This document shows, piece by piece, positions 21,782 to 29,119 of a DNA stretch of 29,119 bases; position 1 is the stretch's first letter; each line of letters begins with the position of its first letter. The notes under the pieces were generated by a model. The model worked only from the letters and a program-made list of their open reading frames with translations. It ran no database searches and was not told the DNA's origin. Source of the stretch: a virus; IMG/VR virus record IMGVR_UViG_3300009068_000139, positions 1-29,119 of that record; one strand, given 5' to 3'. The position numbers and the translations under genes are program-made.

Positions 21782-23106
21782 TAGAAGAATCCTTCAAGTG
21801 AGTTTGCCTTTTCTGCTTCTGGATGATACTTCATTAATATATCACGACCAAGTTTGCTTTCAAGGTATTCATACCACTCATCTGATTCCCACATTGCTGG
21901 GCTAACACCATTCCAAAGATGTCGTTGAGAACCATCTTCATACTTCTGGTCTGGATGTTCTTTGTTAAGTCTGCGTTGTTCAACAAAGTCATAACGACAA
22001 TCTTCGTATTGTTTTGAACCCAACTCAAGCATCTTCTCACGGAAGTAAACAACCAATGAGATTCGTTCTGCTTCTTCATCGAGCAATTCAATTTGAGTAT
22101 TGCCGTGCATAACCTCATGGTTATTAATCAACAACAGATCTCCAGGTCTTGGATTAACTGCAACACGATACTCTGGTGCTACCAAATAACAACCTGTATA
22201 GTTACCATTGTTTGTTAGAGTCAATAGATTGGATAGACCAGCAGTAAAGTCACCAGCATCGTAGTGACATGCAGTTCTGAAAGACTTATTAACAGTGACA
22301 GTAGTGAATGGAGTTTCAGGAACTAAGAAAGCAGGATCTAGTTTCTTTGCTGCTTCCATTTGATTGTTGTATCTCCATGGCAACAAGTCTTTGAAACCCT
22401 GCGCAAGTTGCTGTAAGAATGGATATGCCATGGCAAACTTTGCTGGCTCACGAGCAGTATAAGATGTTGCACGACCATAAGGAATGCGAGGATAACGATC
22501 GAACCAACCAGCAATACCAGACATGACACCATTGGCATAGGTAGTTGCACAGACATATGATTTCTCAATTCGTCTCGCTTCGATAACCATATCAGATGCA
22601 TCTAATTTACGAACTTTCTCAACCCACTCATTGAAAACAAATCCATCTTTCTTAACTGCTTGGATACCCCAAACATTATTTCGTGTGGATGGTTTGTCAG
22701 TCTTACCTTCGTGTTTGGCTTTAATGGCTTCGATTGGATCTCCATCCAAAGATGCTTTTGGGTTTAAGAAGTAGTCAATGATTTCTGATTCATATTCAGT
22801 TACCCATTCACGATTACCCAACTTCTCTGCTCTTGGACCTGCAGCCATACCTCTGTTCTGAGTTTCAGTTGCAGCTTCACGCAAACCAATGTATGCTTGG
22901 TCTTGTTGTTCTTTGCTGAAGTAGTTCTTACGAAACTTCAGAACAATTCTTTCTTCAGAGTATGTTAGTTCTGGATGTCCAGGAATTTCTGGCATATATA
23001 CATCGCAGTCCTCTTCAATCAGGAAATCATAATGTGACTCATCAGGGAACTGTCCCAACATATGAGTCATATCAAGTTTCTCTTTTGCTACAATTACCTT
23101 TACCAT
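21781..23106 (-). CDS. TET/JBP-family 2-oxoglutarate/Fe(II) DNA-base dioxygenase
   Basis: The C-terminal half has the TET/JBP signature: VTVNKSFRTACHYDAGDF (270-287) with iron ligands H281 and D283, PRPGDLLLINN (319-329), the distal H334 (VMHGN) and R348 (ERISLVVYFRE) for 2-oxoglutarate. TET enzymes hydroxylate the methyl of 5-methylcytosine and JBP enzymes that of thymine, in DNA. The N-terminal 250 residues are a separate region including two RNNVWG and GRATSYTAREPAKF segments. A strong ribosome-binding site (AGGAGAA) precedes ATG 23106, which opens the coupled modification run. The tail NSLEGFF resembles the polymerase tail. ThyX in the same genome and no visible cytosine methyltransferase favour thymine as substrate. 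Confidence 0.87.
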   Translation of the reverse strand: MVKVIVAKEKLDMTHMLGQFPDESHYDFLIEEDCDVYMPEIPGHPELTYSEERIVLKFRKNYFSKEQQDQAYIGLREAATETQNRGMAAGPRAEKLGNREWVTEYESEIIDYFLNPKASLDGDPIEAIKAKHEGKTDKPSTRNNVWGIQAVKKDGFVFNEWVEKVRKLDASDMVIEARRIEKSYVCATTYANGVMSGIAGWFDRYPRIPYGRATSYTAREPAKFAMAYPFLQQLAQGFKDLLPWRYNNQMEAAKKLDPAFLVPETPFTTVTVNKSFRTACHYDAGDFTAGLSNLLTLTNNGNYTGCYLVAPEYRVAVNPRPGDLLLINNHEVMHGNTQIELLDEEAERISLVVYFREKMLELGSKQYEDCRYDFVEQRRLNKEHPDQKYEDGSQRHLWNGVSPAMWESDEWYEYLESKLGRDILMKYHPEAEKANSLEGFF

Positions 23107-23115
23107 ATCTTTCTC

Positions 23116-24510
23116 CTAAAACTTAAATCCTTCGAACGATTCTGCTTTTTGTCTACGACCAAAATTACTTTTATCAAACATTGGTTCATCGTCATCATTC
23201 TTTCCTGAGTCACTTAGTGTCTGTGCCGATGCTTCTACATCATACAGTTTCATTTTTGCTCTATCAATCCCAACTACAAATCTTTTGTAGAATCCTGGAT
23301 CGTTATAGCGATTCTTTAACTGCTTAACAATAATCTGATTCAATCCTTCCAACTCTTCATTGCTGACCAAAGCAAACATAAAGTCAGCTGTCGCTGGCAA
23401 ACCAAAAGATTCAGAGGTATCTTCAAGTCCTGGATCCGAGTTTGTGAATCCAGAACGAGTTGTTTGTGTAGCTGATACAATCGGGACATTATATTCAACT
23501 GCCAAACCTCTCAACTCTTCTGCAATGCTCTTAATATATGTATAAGAGTTAATACTTCCACCTTGCTTCATTCGTTGACTCGCACAAATATTGAGATAGT
23601 CAATGAAGATAATATCAGGTTTGAATTCTCGTTTCAACTTTAGTTCTTCCAGCAACGCACGGAAGTGACCAGAGTGAGCACCAGCAGTTGGATATTCTTT
23701 AACAATAAGTTTACCTTTAGTCTTACTTGTAATCTTGGCAATACGATTCTCGTAAATATCCCTGTCAATAACTTTCAGTTCATCCATGGTTAGGTTAAGA
23801 AGATTCGCATCAATCCTTTCAGCGATACGTTCTTCTGCCATTTCCATAGTTATGTATAAGACATTTTTACCTTGGACTAGGCAACCAGCACCCACGTGAC
23901 ACATAAACAAAGACTTACCAACACCAGTGCCAGCAAGAGCAATATTAAGTGTTTTCTTTGAGAGTCCACCTTTAGTAATCTTATTGAACATGTCAAGATC
24001 AAAAGGAATCTTTTCTTCAACTCTATGATAGAAGTCATAACGACTTGAATGGTCATCGAGGTAATCATGACCGATATGGTTATCAAAAGACACGGCAAGA
24101 GCATCAGAAAGAATAGAGGGAAGAGCATCAGTTGAGTGAGCTTTGTCTCTGCCATCAATGATTTGAATTGATTTAAGGATTGCATTATATACTGCCTTGT
24201 CTTTACAAAACTTCTCTGTGTGTTCCATCATCCAGTCTTCGTTGACTGGTTCATTACTCAATGTGCTAATAAAGTCTCCAAGTTCAGCCAACTCTTTATC
24301 GTTGAGATCTTTTCTATTACTTACTTCAATTTGTAGGATTTCTTTGGATGCTGGTTTGTTATACTTCGTAAAGAAAGAAACAATCTCGTCTGCGAGAATT
24401 ACTTCTTTACGATCTGTAAAATATTCTTTCTTGATAAATGGAATTACCTTACGACAATAGTTCTCATCAAATATCAGATTGCTCAGAATCTTTTGTTCTA
24501 TTCGCATCAA
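23116..24510 (-). CDS. 41: Replicative DNA helicase, T4 gp41/DnaB-like
   Basis: The 464-residue protein is a hexameric 5'-3' helicase that opens the fork and recruits the primase (3741-4772). An N-terminal helical domain (1-165) precedes the RecA-like motor with Walker A GTGVGKS (194-200), Walker B IIFIDYLN and the DnaB-type strand VPIVSATQTTR. The length matches T4 gp41 (475). Its start overlaps the small conserved gene upstream by 44 bases; ATG 24507 is an equal choice. The C-terminus ESFEGFKF is close to the other phenylalanine-rich tails in this genome. The order uvsX, small gene, gp41 is as in aquatic T4-like phages. Confidence 0.95.
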   Translation of the reverse strand: MMRIEQKILSNLIFDENYCRKVIPFIKKEYFTDRKEVILADEIVSFFTKYNKPASKEILQIEVSNRKDLNDKELAELGDFISTLSNEPVNEDWMMEHTEKFCKDKAVYNAILKSIQIIDGRDKAHSTDALPSILSDALAVSFDNHIGHDYLDDHSSRYDFYHRVEEKIPFDLDMFNKITKGGLSKKTLNIALAGTGVGKSLFMCHVGAGCLVQGKNVLYITMEMAEERIAERIDANLLNLTMDELKVIDRDIYENRIAKITSKTKGKLIVKEYPTAGAHSGHFRALLEELKLKREFKPDIIFIDYLNICASQRMKQGGSINSYTYIKSIAEELRGLAVEYNVPIVSATQTTRSGFTNSDPGLEDTSESFGLPATADFMFALVSNEELEGLNQIIVKQLKNRYNDPGFYKRFVVGIDRAKMKLYDVEASAQTLSDSGKNDDDEPMFDKSNFGRRQKAESFEGFKF

Positions 24511-24802
24511 TTTCTGTTCCGCCTGTATATGTTAAATTGTTTTCTTCTACACCTTGATGCAGTAATTCTTGTAGTATATCACCTATGTATGCTTCAAAAG
24601 GTTTCATATCTGTCAAACCTTTATCACCATTCTCAAGTATCTCATACTCAAACTTTAAATGAAGTTTATCATTCTTTTCATCTGGATCGAATGATACCTT
24701 TCCATAGGTATAGATTATACCCTCAAACGCACCTTCAGTCAACTTAATTGCTTGAAGCCCACTGTGTTTGTGTTCAAGGACTTGATATCTAAAATTACTC
24801 AT
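24467..24802 (-). CDS. Conserved small protein between uvsX and helicase
   Basis: This 111-residue acidic protein is beta-rich (HSGLQAIKLTEGAFEGIIYTYGKVSF, here residues 13-38) and ends in an acidic tail with DSEQSDI. I recall that a small gene often sits here in aquatic T4-like phages, but I do not know a function. It overlaps uvsX by eight bases and the helicase by 44, so expression is tied to both. No zinc, P-loop or membrane motif is present. A replication accessory role is suggested only by position. Confidence 0.6.
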   Translation of the reverse strand: MSNFRYQVLEHKHSGLQAIKLTEGAFEGIIYTYGKVSFDPDEKNDKLHLKFEYEILENGDKGLTDMKPFEAYIGDILQELLHQGVEENNLTYTGGTEIDANRTKDSEQSDI

Positions 24803-25871
24803 CGAATTCTAATTCTTCCAATGCTTTATCAAGGTCGTCTTCTTGCATCATCTGTCCACCTTGACCAATGGAGTATTTGCTCTTAATAAAGTCATAGAAT
24901 GTTTTGCTTGTAAGAATCGACAACCAAAAGTCTTTACTATCAGTTTCTTTAATACGATATTTCTTATCTTCTACTTCTCCAGTAGTAGGATCACATTTGG
25001 CATACCATCCATTGCTTGGTTTGACCACATGCTTGGATTCAAGAGCAAGGTCAAGCAAACCAGACCACTTACTGAGACCACCATCAAAAGATACGCTAAC
25101 AGGGATTTTAGATTTTTCTTTGACATAACGACTCTTCTCTACATTGATAATAAAGTTATAACCAACAATCTCTGTTCCTTCTTTCTCTTGCTGACGACCG
25201 AGAATGTAAACATTATCTGCTGAATACATTGCACCAGTGCCACCACCAACGATTGCTTTCGGGAACATTCCGATCTCCATATATGTATGGTTCACTACAA
25301 CGAGTGGAATATCTTTAAGATTCAAGTGCGGAGTTACCATACGGAACAGTGACTTCATCTGCTTGGCACGAGTCATGTCTGCTGCAGATTTACCTTCCAG
25401 CGCATCTTCAACTTCTTTCTTAGATGCTAGATTACCGATTGAGTCGATGACGATAATCAAATGATCACCACGATCTACATTCTGTAGCTGTTGCATAATG
25501 TCGAACTTCAATTGTTCAACGTCTGTCAATGGAGTGTGAACAACTCGTTTTGTATCAATACCAAATGTATCGAAGTAAGATTGCGGAGTACCGAACTCTG
25601 AATCATAGAACAACAAAGCTGCATCTTCATATTTGTCCATGTAAGACTTTGCCATTAACAAACTGAACGCAGTCTTAAAATGTTTACTTGGACCAGCCCA
25701 CATTGTAATACCTGGAGTAAGTCCACCATCAAGACGACCAGATAAAGCCACATTGATGATTGGAACAGAAGTAGGAATCATATCCTTCTTCTTAAAGAAC
25801 TTTGATTCAGATAGAATCGCAGAGTCTTTGATAGTTGTGTTCTTTTTAATTTTGTCTAGTATGCTTGCCAT
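24795..25871 (-). CDS. uvsX: RecA-like recombinase UvsX
   Basis: UvsX coats single-stranded DNA and drives strand exchange for recombination-dependent replication. The 358-residue product has the UvsX-type Walker A AGPSKHFKT (59-67), in which the loop residues differ from bacterial RecA, and Walker B LIIVIDSIGNL (about 140-150). The loop region GGGTGAMYSADNVYI follows, and the C-terminus is acidic (DDLDKALEELEFDE), as in T4 UvsX, where it tunes DNA binding. It follows the thioredoxin gene by one base. No UvsY or gp32 gene is in the window. Confidence 0.94.
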   Translation of the reverse strand: MASILDKIKKNTTIKDSAILSESKFFKKKDMIPTSVPIINVALSGRLDGGLTPGITMWAGPSKHFKTAFSLLMAKSYMDKYEDAALLFYDSEFGTPQSYFDTFGIDTKRVVHTPLTDVEQLKFDIMQQLQNVDRGDHLIIVIDSIGNLASKKEVEDALEGKSAADMTRAKQMKSLFRMVTPHLNLKDIPLVVVNHTYMEIGMFPKAIVGGGTGAMYSADNVYILGRQQEKEGTEIVGYNFIINVEKSRYVKEKSKIPVSVSFDGGLSKWSGLLDLALESKHVVKPSNGWYAKCDPTTGEVEDKKYRIKETDSKDFWLSILTSKTFYDFIKSKYSIGQGGQMMQEDDLDKALEELEFDE

Positions 25872-25872
25872 A

Positions 25873-26124
25873 TTAACCTTTCAGGAATTCTAATAATTTT
25901 TCTTCAGTGACTAAACCAACTTGTCGTTTGATTTCAGATCCTTTATCATCGACTAAAACCATAGTTGGAACAGAACGAACTTTGTACTCTTGTGCCATCA
26001 TCATTTCATTATCAATATCGTATTCTTCAATCGGGATATCAATCTTATCTTTCGCACCATTGATAATCATTGTAAGTCCTTTGCATGGACCACACCACTC
26101 GGCATAAAATTTTAACAGCTTCAT
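25873..26124 (-). CDS. Thioredoxin
   Basis: This short (83-residue) thioredoxin-fold protein has the canonical W-C-G-P-C active site at residues 10-14 and the cis-proline loop SVPTM (about 51-55). It lacks one N-terminal strand and helix compared with E. coli thioredoxin, giving a glutaredoxin-sized product as in many phages. The likely job is reducing the NrdA C-terminal cysteines (592/595), though it is far from nrdAB. An AGGAG ribosome-binding site lies six bases before ATG 26124, overlapping a sigma70-like promoter. Confidence 0.93.
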   Translation of the reverse strand: MKLLKFYAEWCGPCKGLTMIINGAKDKIDIPIEEYDIDNEMMMAQEYKVRSVPTMVLVDDKGSEIKRQVGLVTEEKLLEFLKG

Positions 26125-26135
26125 TTATATCTCCT

Positions 26136-26164
26136 ATTATACAGTAACTTTTGTTGCAAGGCAA
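26136..26164 (-). promoter_or_regulatory. Sigma70-type promoter candidate before thioredoxin-uvsX
   Basis: On the minus strand TTGCCT (26164-26159), 17-base spacer, TATAAT (26141-26136): perfect -10 and 4 of 6 at -35. It lies in the 40-base gap 26125-26164. Transcription would begin about five bases before ATG 26124, inside the ribosome-binding site, so transcripts from it would be nearly leaderless. Confidence 0.5.
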
Positions 26165-26716
26165 CTATGGATTGTTCTTGGAATGTGGAACATCAAACAC
26201 AAATGTAATGCGAACTACATCACCAACATTCTTGGTTCCATGTGACAGTTTATTGTTAAACCAAAACAGATCTCCTGCATCGATCTTTACAGATTCTCCA
26301 CCAACAGTGTAAACATATGAACCTTGTATTGCAAGATGGTATCGATCTCTTGTTTGATAATAACTACCAATATCAATATGCTGTCCAACTTCTCCACCAA
26401 TCGGTAGTGAAAGAAATCCACATCTATCAAATTTCTTAAAGTTGCGTTTTAAGAATCCTACAATCTCTGTGTGTCTGCTATACGCTGGTGTTTCTACGGA
26501 TAATTCACTATCACCCACATATTGATTTAGGTCTTTTACCGCACCGATTTTTAATTGAAGGACACCTGCTTGTACTGCAGGGAATCCATACTCATTGACT
26601 AAATCGTGCACACCTTCAATTTGTTTCTGAGCACCCCAGTCCTCTGGGTATTGATGCAGCTGTTTCAGTATCTTAGAAACATTAATACCTTTTTTTATAA
26701 CTCTAATGTTAGCCAA
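26165..26716 (-). CDS. Aspartyl/asparaginyl beta-hydroxylase-like 2-oxoglutarate oxygenase
   Basis: The 183-residue protein shows the double-stranded beta-helix residues of this family: H113-x-D115 (GEVGQHIDIG), AGDLFWFNNKLSHGTKN with distal H159, and R169 (VVRITFVFDV) for 2-oxoglutarate. Bacterial and animal relatives hydroxylate Asp or Asn side chains; some phage relatives have unknown substrates. It overlaps the polymerase stop by eight bases and precedes the thioredoxin-uvsX promoter. Its length matches a bare catalytic domain. It could modify a phage or host protein, or take part in a DNA-modification pathway with the TET/JBP protein; the sequence does not decide. Confidence 0.85.
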   Translation of the reverse strand: MANIRVIKKGINVSKILKQLHQYPEDWGAQKQIEGVHDLVNEYGFPAVQAGVLQLKIGAVKDLNQYVGDSELSVETPAYSRHTEIVGFLKRNFKKFDRCGFLSLPIGGEVGQHIDIGSYYQTRDRYHLAIQGSYVYTVGGESVKIDAGDLFWFNNKLSHGTKNVGDVVRITFVFDVPHSKNNP

Positions 26717-29119
26717 AGAAATCCTCCAATGAACTTTCTTCTTGCGTCTTCCAACCTAGTGGTTCAATTACAATTTGTAGTGCGTCCAAGAAAACTTTCT
26801 CAAACATCTTATCATAATCTATGTATGATTCTAATTTAAACTCTTTTGGCAGAACCTGAGGGAATGCAATCACATCTTCTTGGAAAGGATTCGGTGTACG
26901 AACATACACAAACTTAATCTTATCTCCATCACGAATTGGCTGGTACTTCTTCTCAATACCAATACGCTTGCAGTGGTGATTGAACAACAATGCACCACGA
27001 ACATGGATTGGTGTACCCTTTGTGTAAATTGGACTGCCTGCATACTGCTTCAATCCATTTATACCTCTTGGGAAAGCAATCTCTTGAATCGGTAATTTGT
27101 CAAACTCTTTTCTAAACTCCATAACATATGTATGTAAATCTTTTTCATCCCCTGCGAGGATAACTTGAAGCGAATCACGCAACTTTGTGCGAATAACCGC
27201 AGGTGTAGATGACTTGACCATCTCAAGACCCATAACTTTGATCTTAGGTTTCGCAAACTGAACTCCTTCTGAGTTGTGAACATTAATGACATATCGTTTC
27301 TTTGCAGTCCAGATGGCTTTGTCGGCAAGAACTTCTCGCTTCATAACCATCTTCTGACTGTAAGCATTCATGTAATCTGATAGTTCGGTGTAGCCTTGAT
27401 CAATGAATGGTTGGAAAACATCCTCGCAAATCTTATCCATGTACTTGATTTTCTGCTCAGTGTTCTTACCCTCGCAAACTTTCTCGATGAGATGTTCAAG
27501 TGTAAGATAGATTGAGTCAGTGTCAATCGCAATAACAAAGTCTTTACCCTCTGTCTTGAGAGTCTTGTTAAGGAATGCATTCAACTTGTTCGCCATCCAA
27601 CGAATGGACAACTGACCAGAAGTTGTAATACCCTCTGCCATTCTAATATCAAAGTAACGGAAGTATTGATTACCCATCGCACCATAAGCAGAGTTAAGAG
27701 CAATCTTCATTGCCATCTGCAGATTATTAAGACGAGAGATATCTTTCAACAGGTGAACCTTGGACTTATCGTTTTGATATTCCTGTTCAATCTTTAACAT
27801 CTGTTTCTTAAACTTGGAACGATTCGCATACATCTCTTCCATCAACTCAGGCATAAACCCTTTGATGTCTTTGCGGTATGTCCAACCATTTGCAGTCATC
27901 GCTAGGTCTCTTCGTTTGAGATAGTCTGTGTCAATCTCTTTGTTGAGTAACTTATCAACAGTCACTGACAACTTCTCGGATGTCAGAGTTTCTGGGCTGA
28001 TGTTATACTGCATAATCAAGTGAGGATACAAACTGTTCAAGTCAAAGGAAACAACCCACTTATGCATACCAATCATCGGATCTTTGACATAAGCACCTTC
28101 GAACTGAGCATCTTTACCAGAGTATGCCTTCGCTGGAATCACAATACCTTTCTTGCGTAGGTGATTGTAAATGATAGTGTCCCACATACGAACCTGAGAG
28201 TAAACATCTTCAGGATTAATCTTCGCATTGTATGCCATGGTCAGATGCAACTCAAGCAGACGCATCTTGTCTTCTAGTTTGTCAACCAACTCCACATCGT
28301 GAATGTTATACTCAACAAACACATCCCAGTGGTTTGTGTAGAAATCTTTGAAGTCATTTCCTGGATTTTCTTTCTTCGCATCATCTAGTTCTTCATCAGC
28401 GATGTAATCCAAACGATATGACTCTTGTTTAGTATATGTATATTTTTTGTAGAGTTCGAGATAGTCCAGCTGAGAGATACCTAGAATGTCATAGTGAATC
28501 TCTTCGTTACCTTTGATGAATGTCTTGCGTTGATTGACATAACCCCAAGGACTAATCTTGTTGGCAAATGTATCACCCAACTCTCGCTGAATGCGATGGA
28601 TCAAGTAGACATTATCGAAGAAGTCAGTGTTCCAACCAGTAATGACATCTGGGTAGTTACCTTGCCACCAAATCATAAACTCTTTGAGCATGTGTTGTTC
28701 ATCACGACAGTTGACCATCGTAACATCGGCACGAGTAGACTTATACTCACCATACTTCGTTTGAGCAAAGGTAATAACCTTCTTGGATTGAAGATCTTTA
28801 ATAGTAATTAGAAGAACTTCTTCGTTGGCTGACTTGATATCTGGGAATCCATTTTCAGTTTCAGTCTCAATGTCAATGGTGTAAACTTTAATCTGTTCCA
28901 TATCCCAGTTGACATCGTCTTCGTAGGTGTCACTGATATACTGATATGCGTAGTTGGTGTTACCATAAACAGGGAATCCCTCAACACCTTCATAGCGTTT
29001 GAGGAAGTCTCGAGTCTCACGGATACCTCCAGGTTTTATTTCATCAACGAATGTATCTTCCAGAGTCTTCCATTTTGATTCGACTTTAGAAGTGACAAAA
29101 AGCGTAGGATAGAAATCTA
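26709..29119 (-). CDS. 43: DNA polymerase, family B, T4 gp43-like; 5' end outside window
   Basis: The frame is open from 29117 to the TAA at 26709, giving 802 visible residues. An ATG at 28901 is internal: upstream codons read DFYPTLFV ... GFPVYGNTNYAYQYISDTY, the gp43 N-terminal domain, so perhaps 20-30 residues lie beyond the window. Exonuclease motifs are intact: TIDIETE, GWNTDFFDN and YNIHDVELV. Polymerase motifs are DLNSLYPHLI (A), KIALNSAYGAMG (B) and AIDTDSIYL (C), plus KKRY. It should both synthesise and proofread DNA. The tail SSLEDFFG corresponds to the gp43 C-terminal peptide that binds the gp45 sliding clamp. The gene heads the replication region. Confidence 0.96.
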   Translation of the reverse strand, partial: DFYPTLFVTSKVESKWKTLEDTFVDEIKPGGIRETRDFLKRYEGVEGFPVYGNTNYAYQYISDTYEDDVNWDMEQIKVYTIDIETETENGFPDIKSANEEVLLITIKDLQSKKVITFAQTKYGEYKSTRADVTMVNCRDEQHMLKEFMIWWQGNYPDVITGWNTDFFDNVYLIHRIQRELGDTFANKISPWGYVNQRKTFIKGNEEIHYDILGISQLDYLELYKKYTYTKQESYRLDYIADEELDDAKKENPGNDFKDFYTNHWDVFVEYNIHDVELVDKLEDKMRLLELHLTMAYNAKINPEDVYSQVRMWDTIIYNHLRKKGIVIPAKAYSGKDAQFEGAYVKDPMIGMHKWVVSFDLNSLYPHLIMQYNISPETLTSEKLSVTVDKLLNKEIDTDYLKRRDLAMTANGWTYRKDIKGFMPELMEEMYANRSKFKKQMLKIEQEYQNDKSKVHLLKDISRLNNLQMAMKIALNSAYGAMGNQYFRYFDIRMAEGITTSGQLSIRWMANKLNAFLNKTLKTEGKDFVIAIDTDSIYLTLEHLIEKVCEGKNTEQKIKYMDKICEDVFQPFIDQGYTELSDYMNAYSQKMVMKREVLADKAIWTAKKRYVINVHNSEGVQFAKPKIKVMGLEMVKSSTPAVIRTKLRDSLQVILAGDEKDLHTYVMEFRKEFDKLPIQEIAFPRGINGLKQYAGSPIYTKGTPIHVRGALLFNHHCKRIGIEKKYQPIRDGDKIKFVYVRTPNPFQEDVIAFPQVLPKEFKLESYIDYDKMFEKVFLDALQIVIEPLGWKTQEESSLEDFFG

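Noticed and set aside
21781-23106. TET/JBP protein as a 5-methylcytosine hypermodification enzyme
   Set aside because: No cytosine methyltransferase or glycosyltransferase is seen here, and the neighbouring kinase and transferase-like genes fit thymine chemistry better. It is not excluded, because the rest of the genome is unseen.
26709-28901. Polymerase starting at ATG 28901 (730 residues)
   Set aside because: The same frame is open to the window edge and its upstream codons encode the conserved gp43 N-terminal domain, so ATG 28901 is an internal methionine.
1-29119. tRNA, rRNA, insertion sequence, integrase or attachment site
   Set aside because: None was found: gaps are too short for tRNAs, and no transposase, integrase or flanking repeats were seen.

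Overview
The window is part of the genome of a T4-like tailed phage (myovirus). All supported genes read on the minus strand, packed end to start, and many overlap by 1-50 bases. Recognisable T4-type functions are the class I ribonucleotide reductase (NrdA/NrdB), gp61-like primase, gp41-like helicase, UvsX recombinase and gp43 DNA polymerase. ThyX in place of ThyA, the short NrdA and the conserved virion genes recall marine T4-like phages of the cyanophage/pelagiphage type. No photosynthesis gene is present, so a heterotrophic aquatic host is the more natural guess. The host cannot be named from the sequence. Both ends cut a gene: a GIY-YIG-like protein on the left and the DNA polymerase on the right.

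In transcription order (right to left): (1) 29119-23116 is replication and recombination: polymerase, an Asp/Asn beta-hydroxylase-like oxygenase, a thioredoxin, UvsX, a small conserved protein and the replicative helicase. (2) 23106-18455 is a translationally coupled run that reads as a DNA-base hypermodification pathway: TET/JBP dioxygenase, class II glutamine amidotransferase, GNAT acyltransferase, a protein resembling amino acid:DNA transferases (alpha-glutamyl/putrescinyl-thymine type), an orphan, and a P-loop kinase that could be a 5-hydroxymethyluracil DNA kinase. A zincin-like protein follows. (3) 17671-6873 is a block of probable virion proteins: two proteins with PD-(D/E)XK-like residues, a ligase-like plus HxGH-nucleotidyltransferase fusion, a second degenerate nucleotidyltransferase, a DUF6321-like protein, a Dps-like ferritin, an 820-residue EF-hand protein and a Thr/Ala/Gly-rich surface protein, closed by a strong terminator. 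(4) 6818-4830 holds two conserved proteins and a lysis cassette (inner spanin-like, outer spanin-like lipoprotein, coiled-coil plus membrane-anchor protein). (5) 4772-1 is nucleotide metabolism: primase, ThyX, NrdA, NrdB, a small zinc ribbon and the GIY-YIG-like fragment.

Three observations stand out. The hypermodification run appears to start from ordinary thymine in DNA (ThyX plus TET/JBP) and then use steps like those of phages with modified 5-hydroxymethyluracil. Several modification enzymes end in the same short peptide (S-L-E-x-F-F type) as the phage polymerase, suggesting attachment to the sliding clamp. Five proteins of the virion block begin with a peptide resembling the T4 capsid-targeting sequence, with a gp21-like cleavage site in most of them, suggesting that a ligase-like enzyme and nuclease-like proteins are packed in the head and delivered with the DNA.
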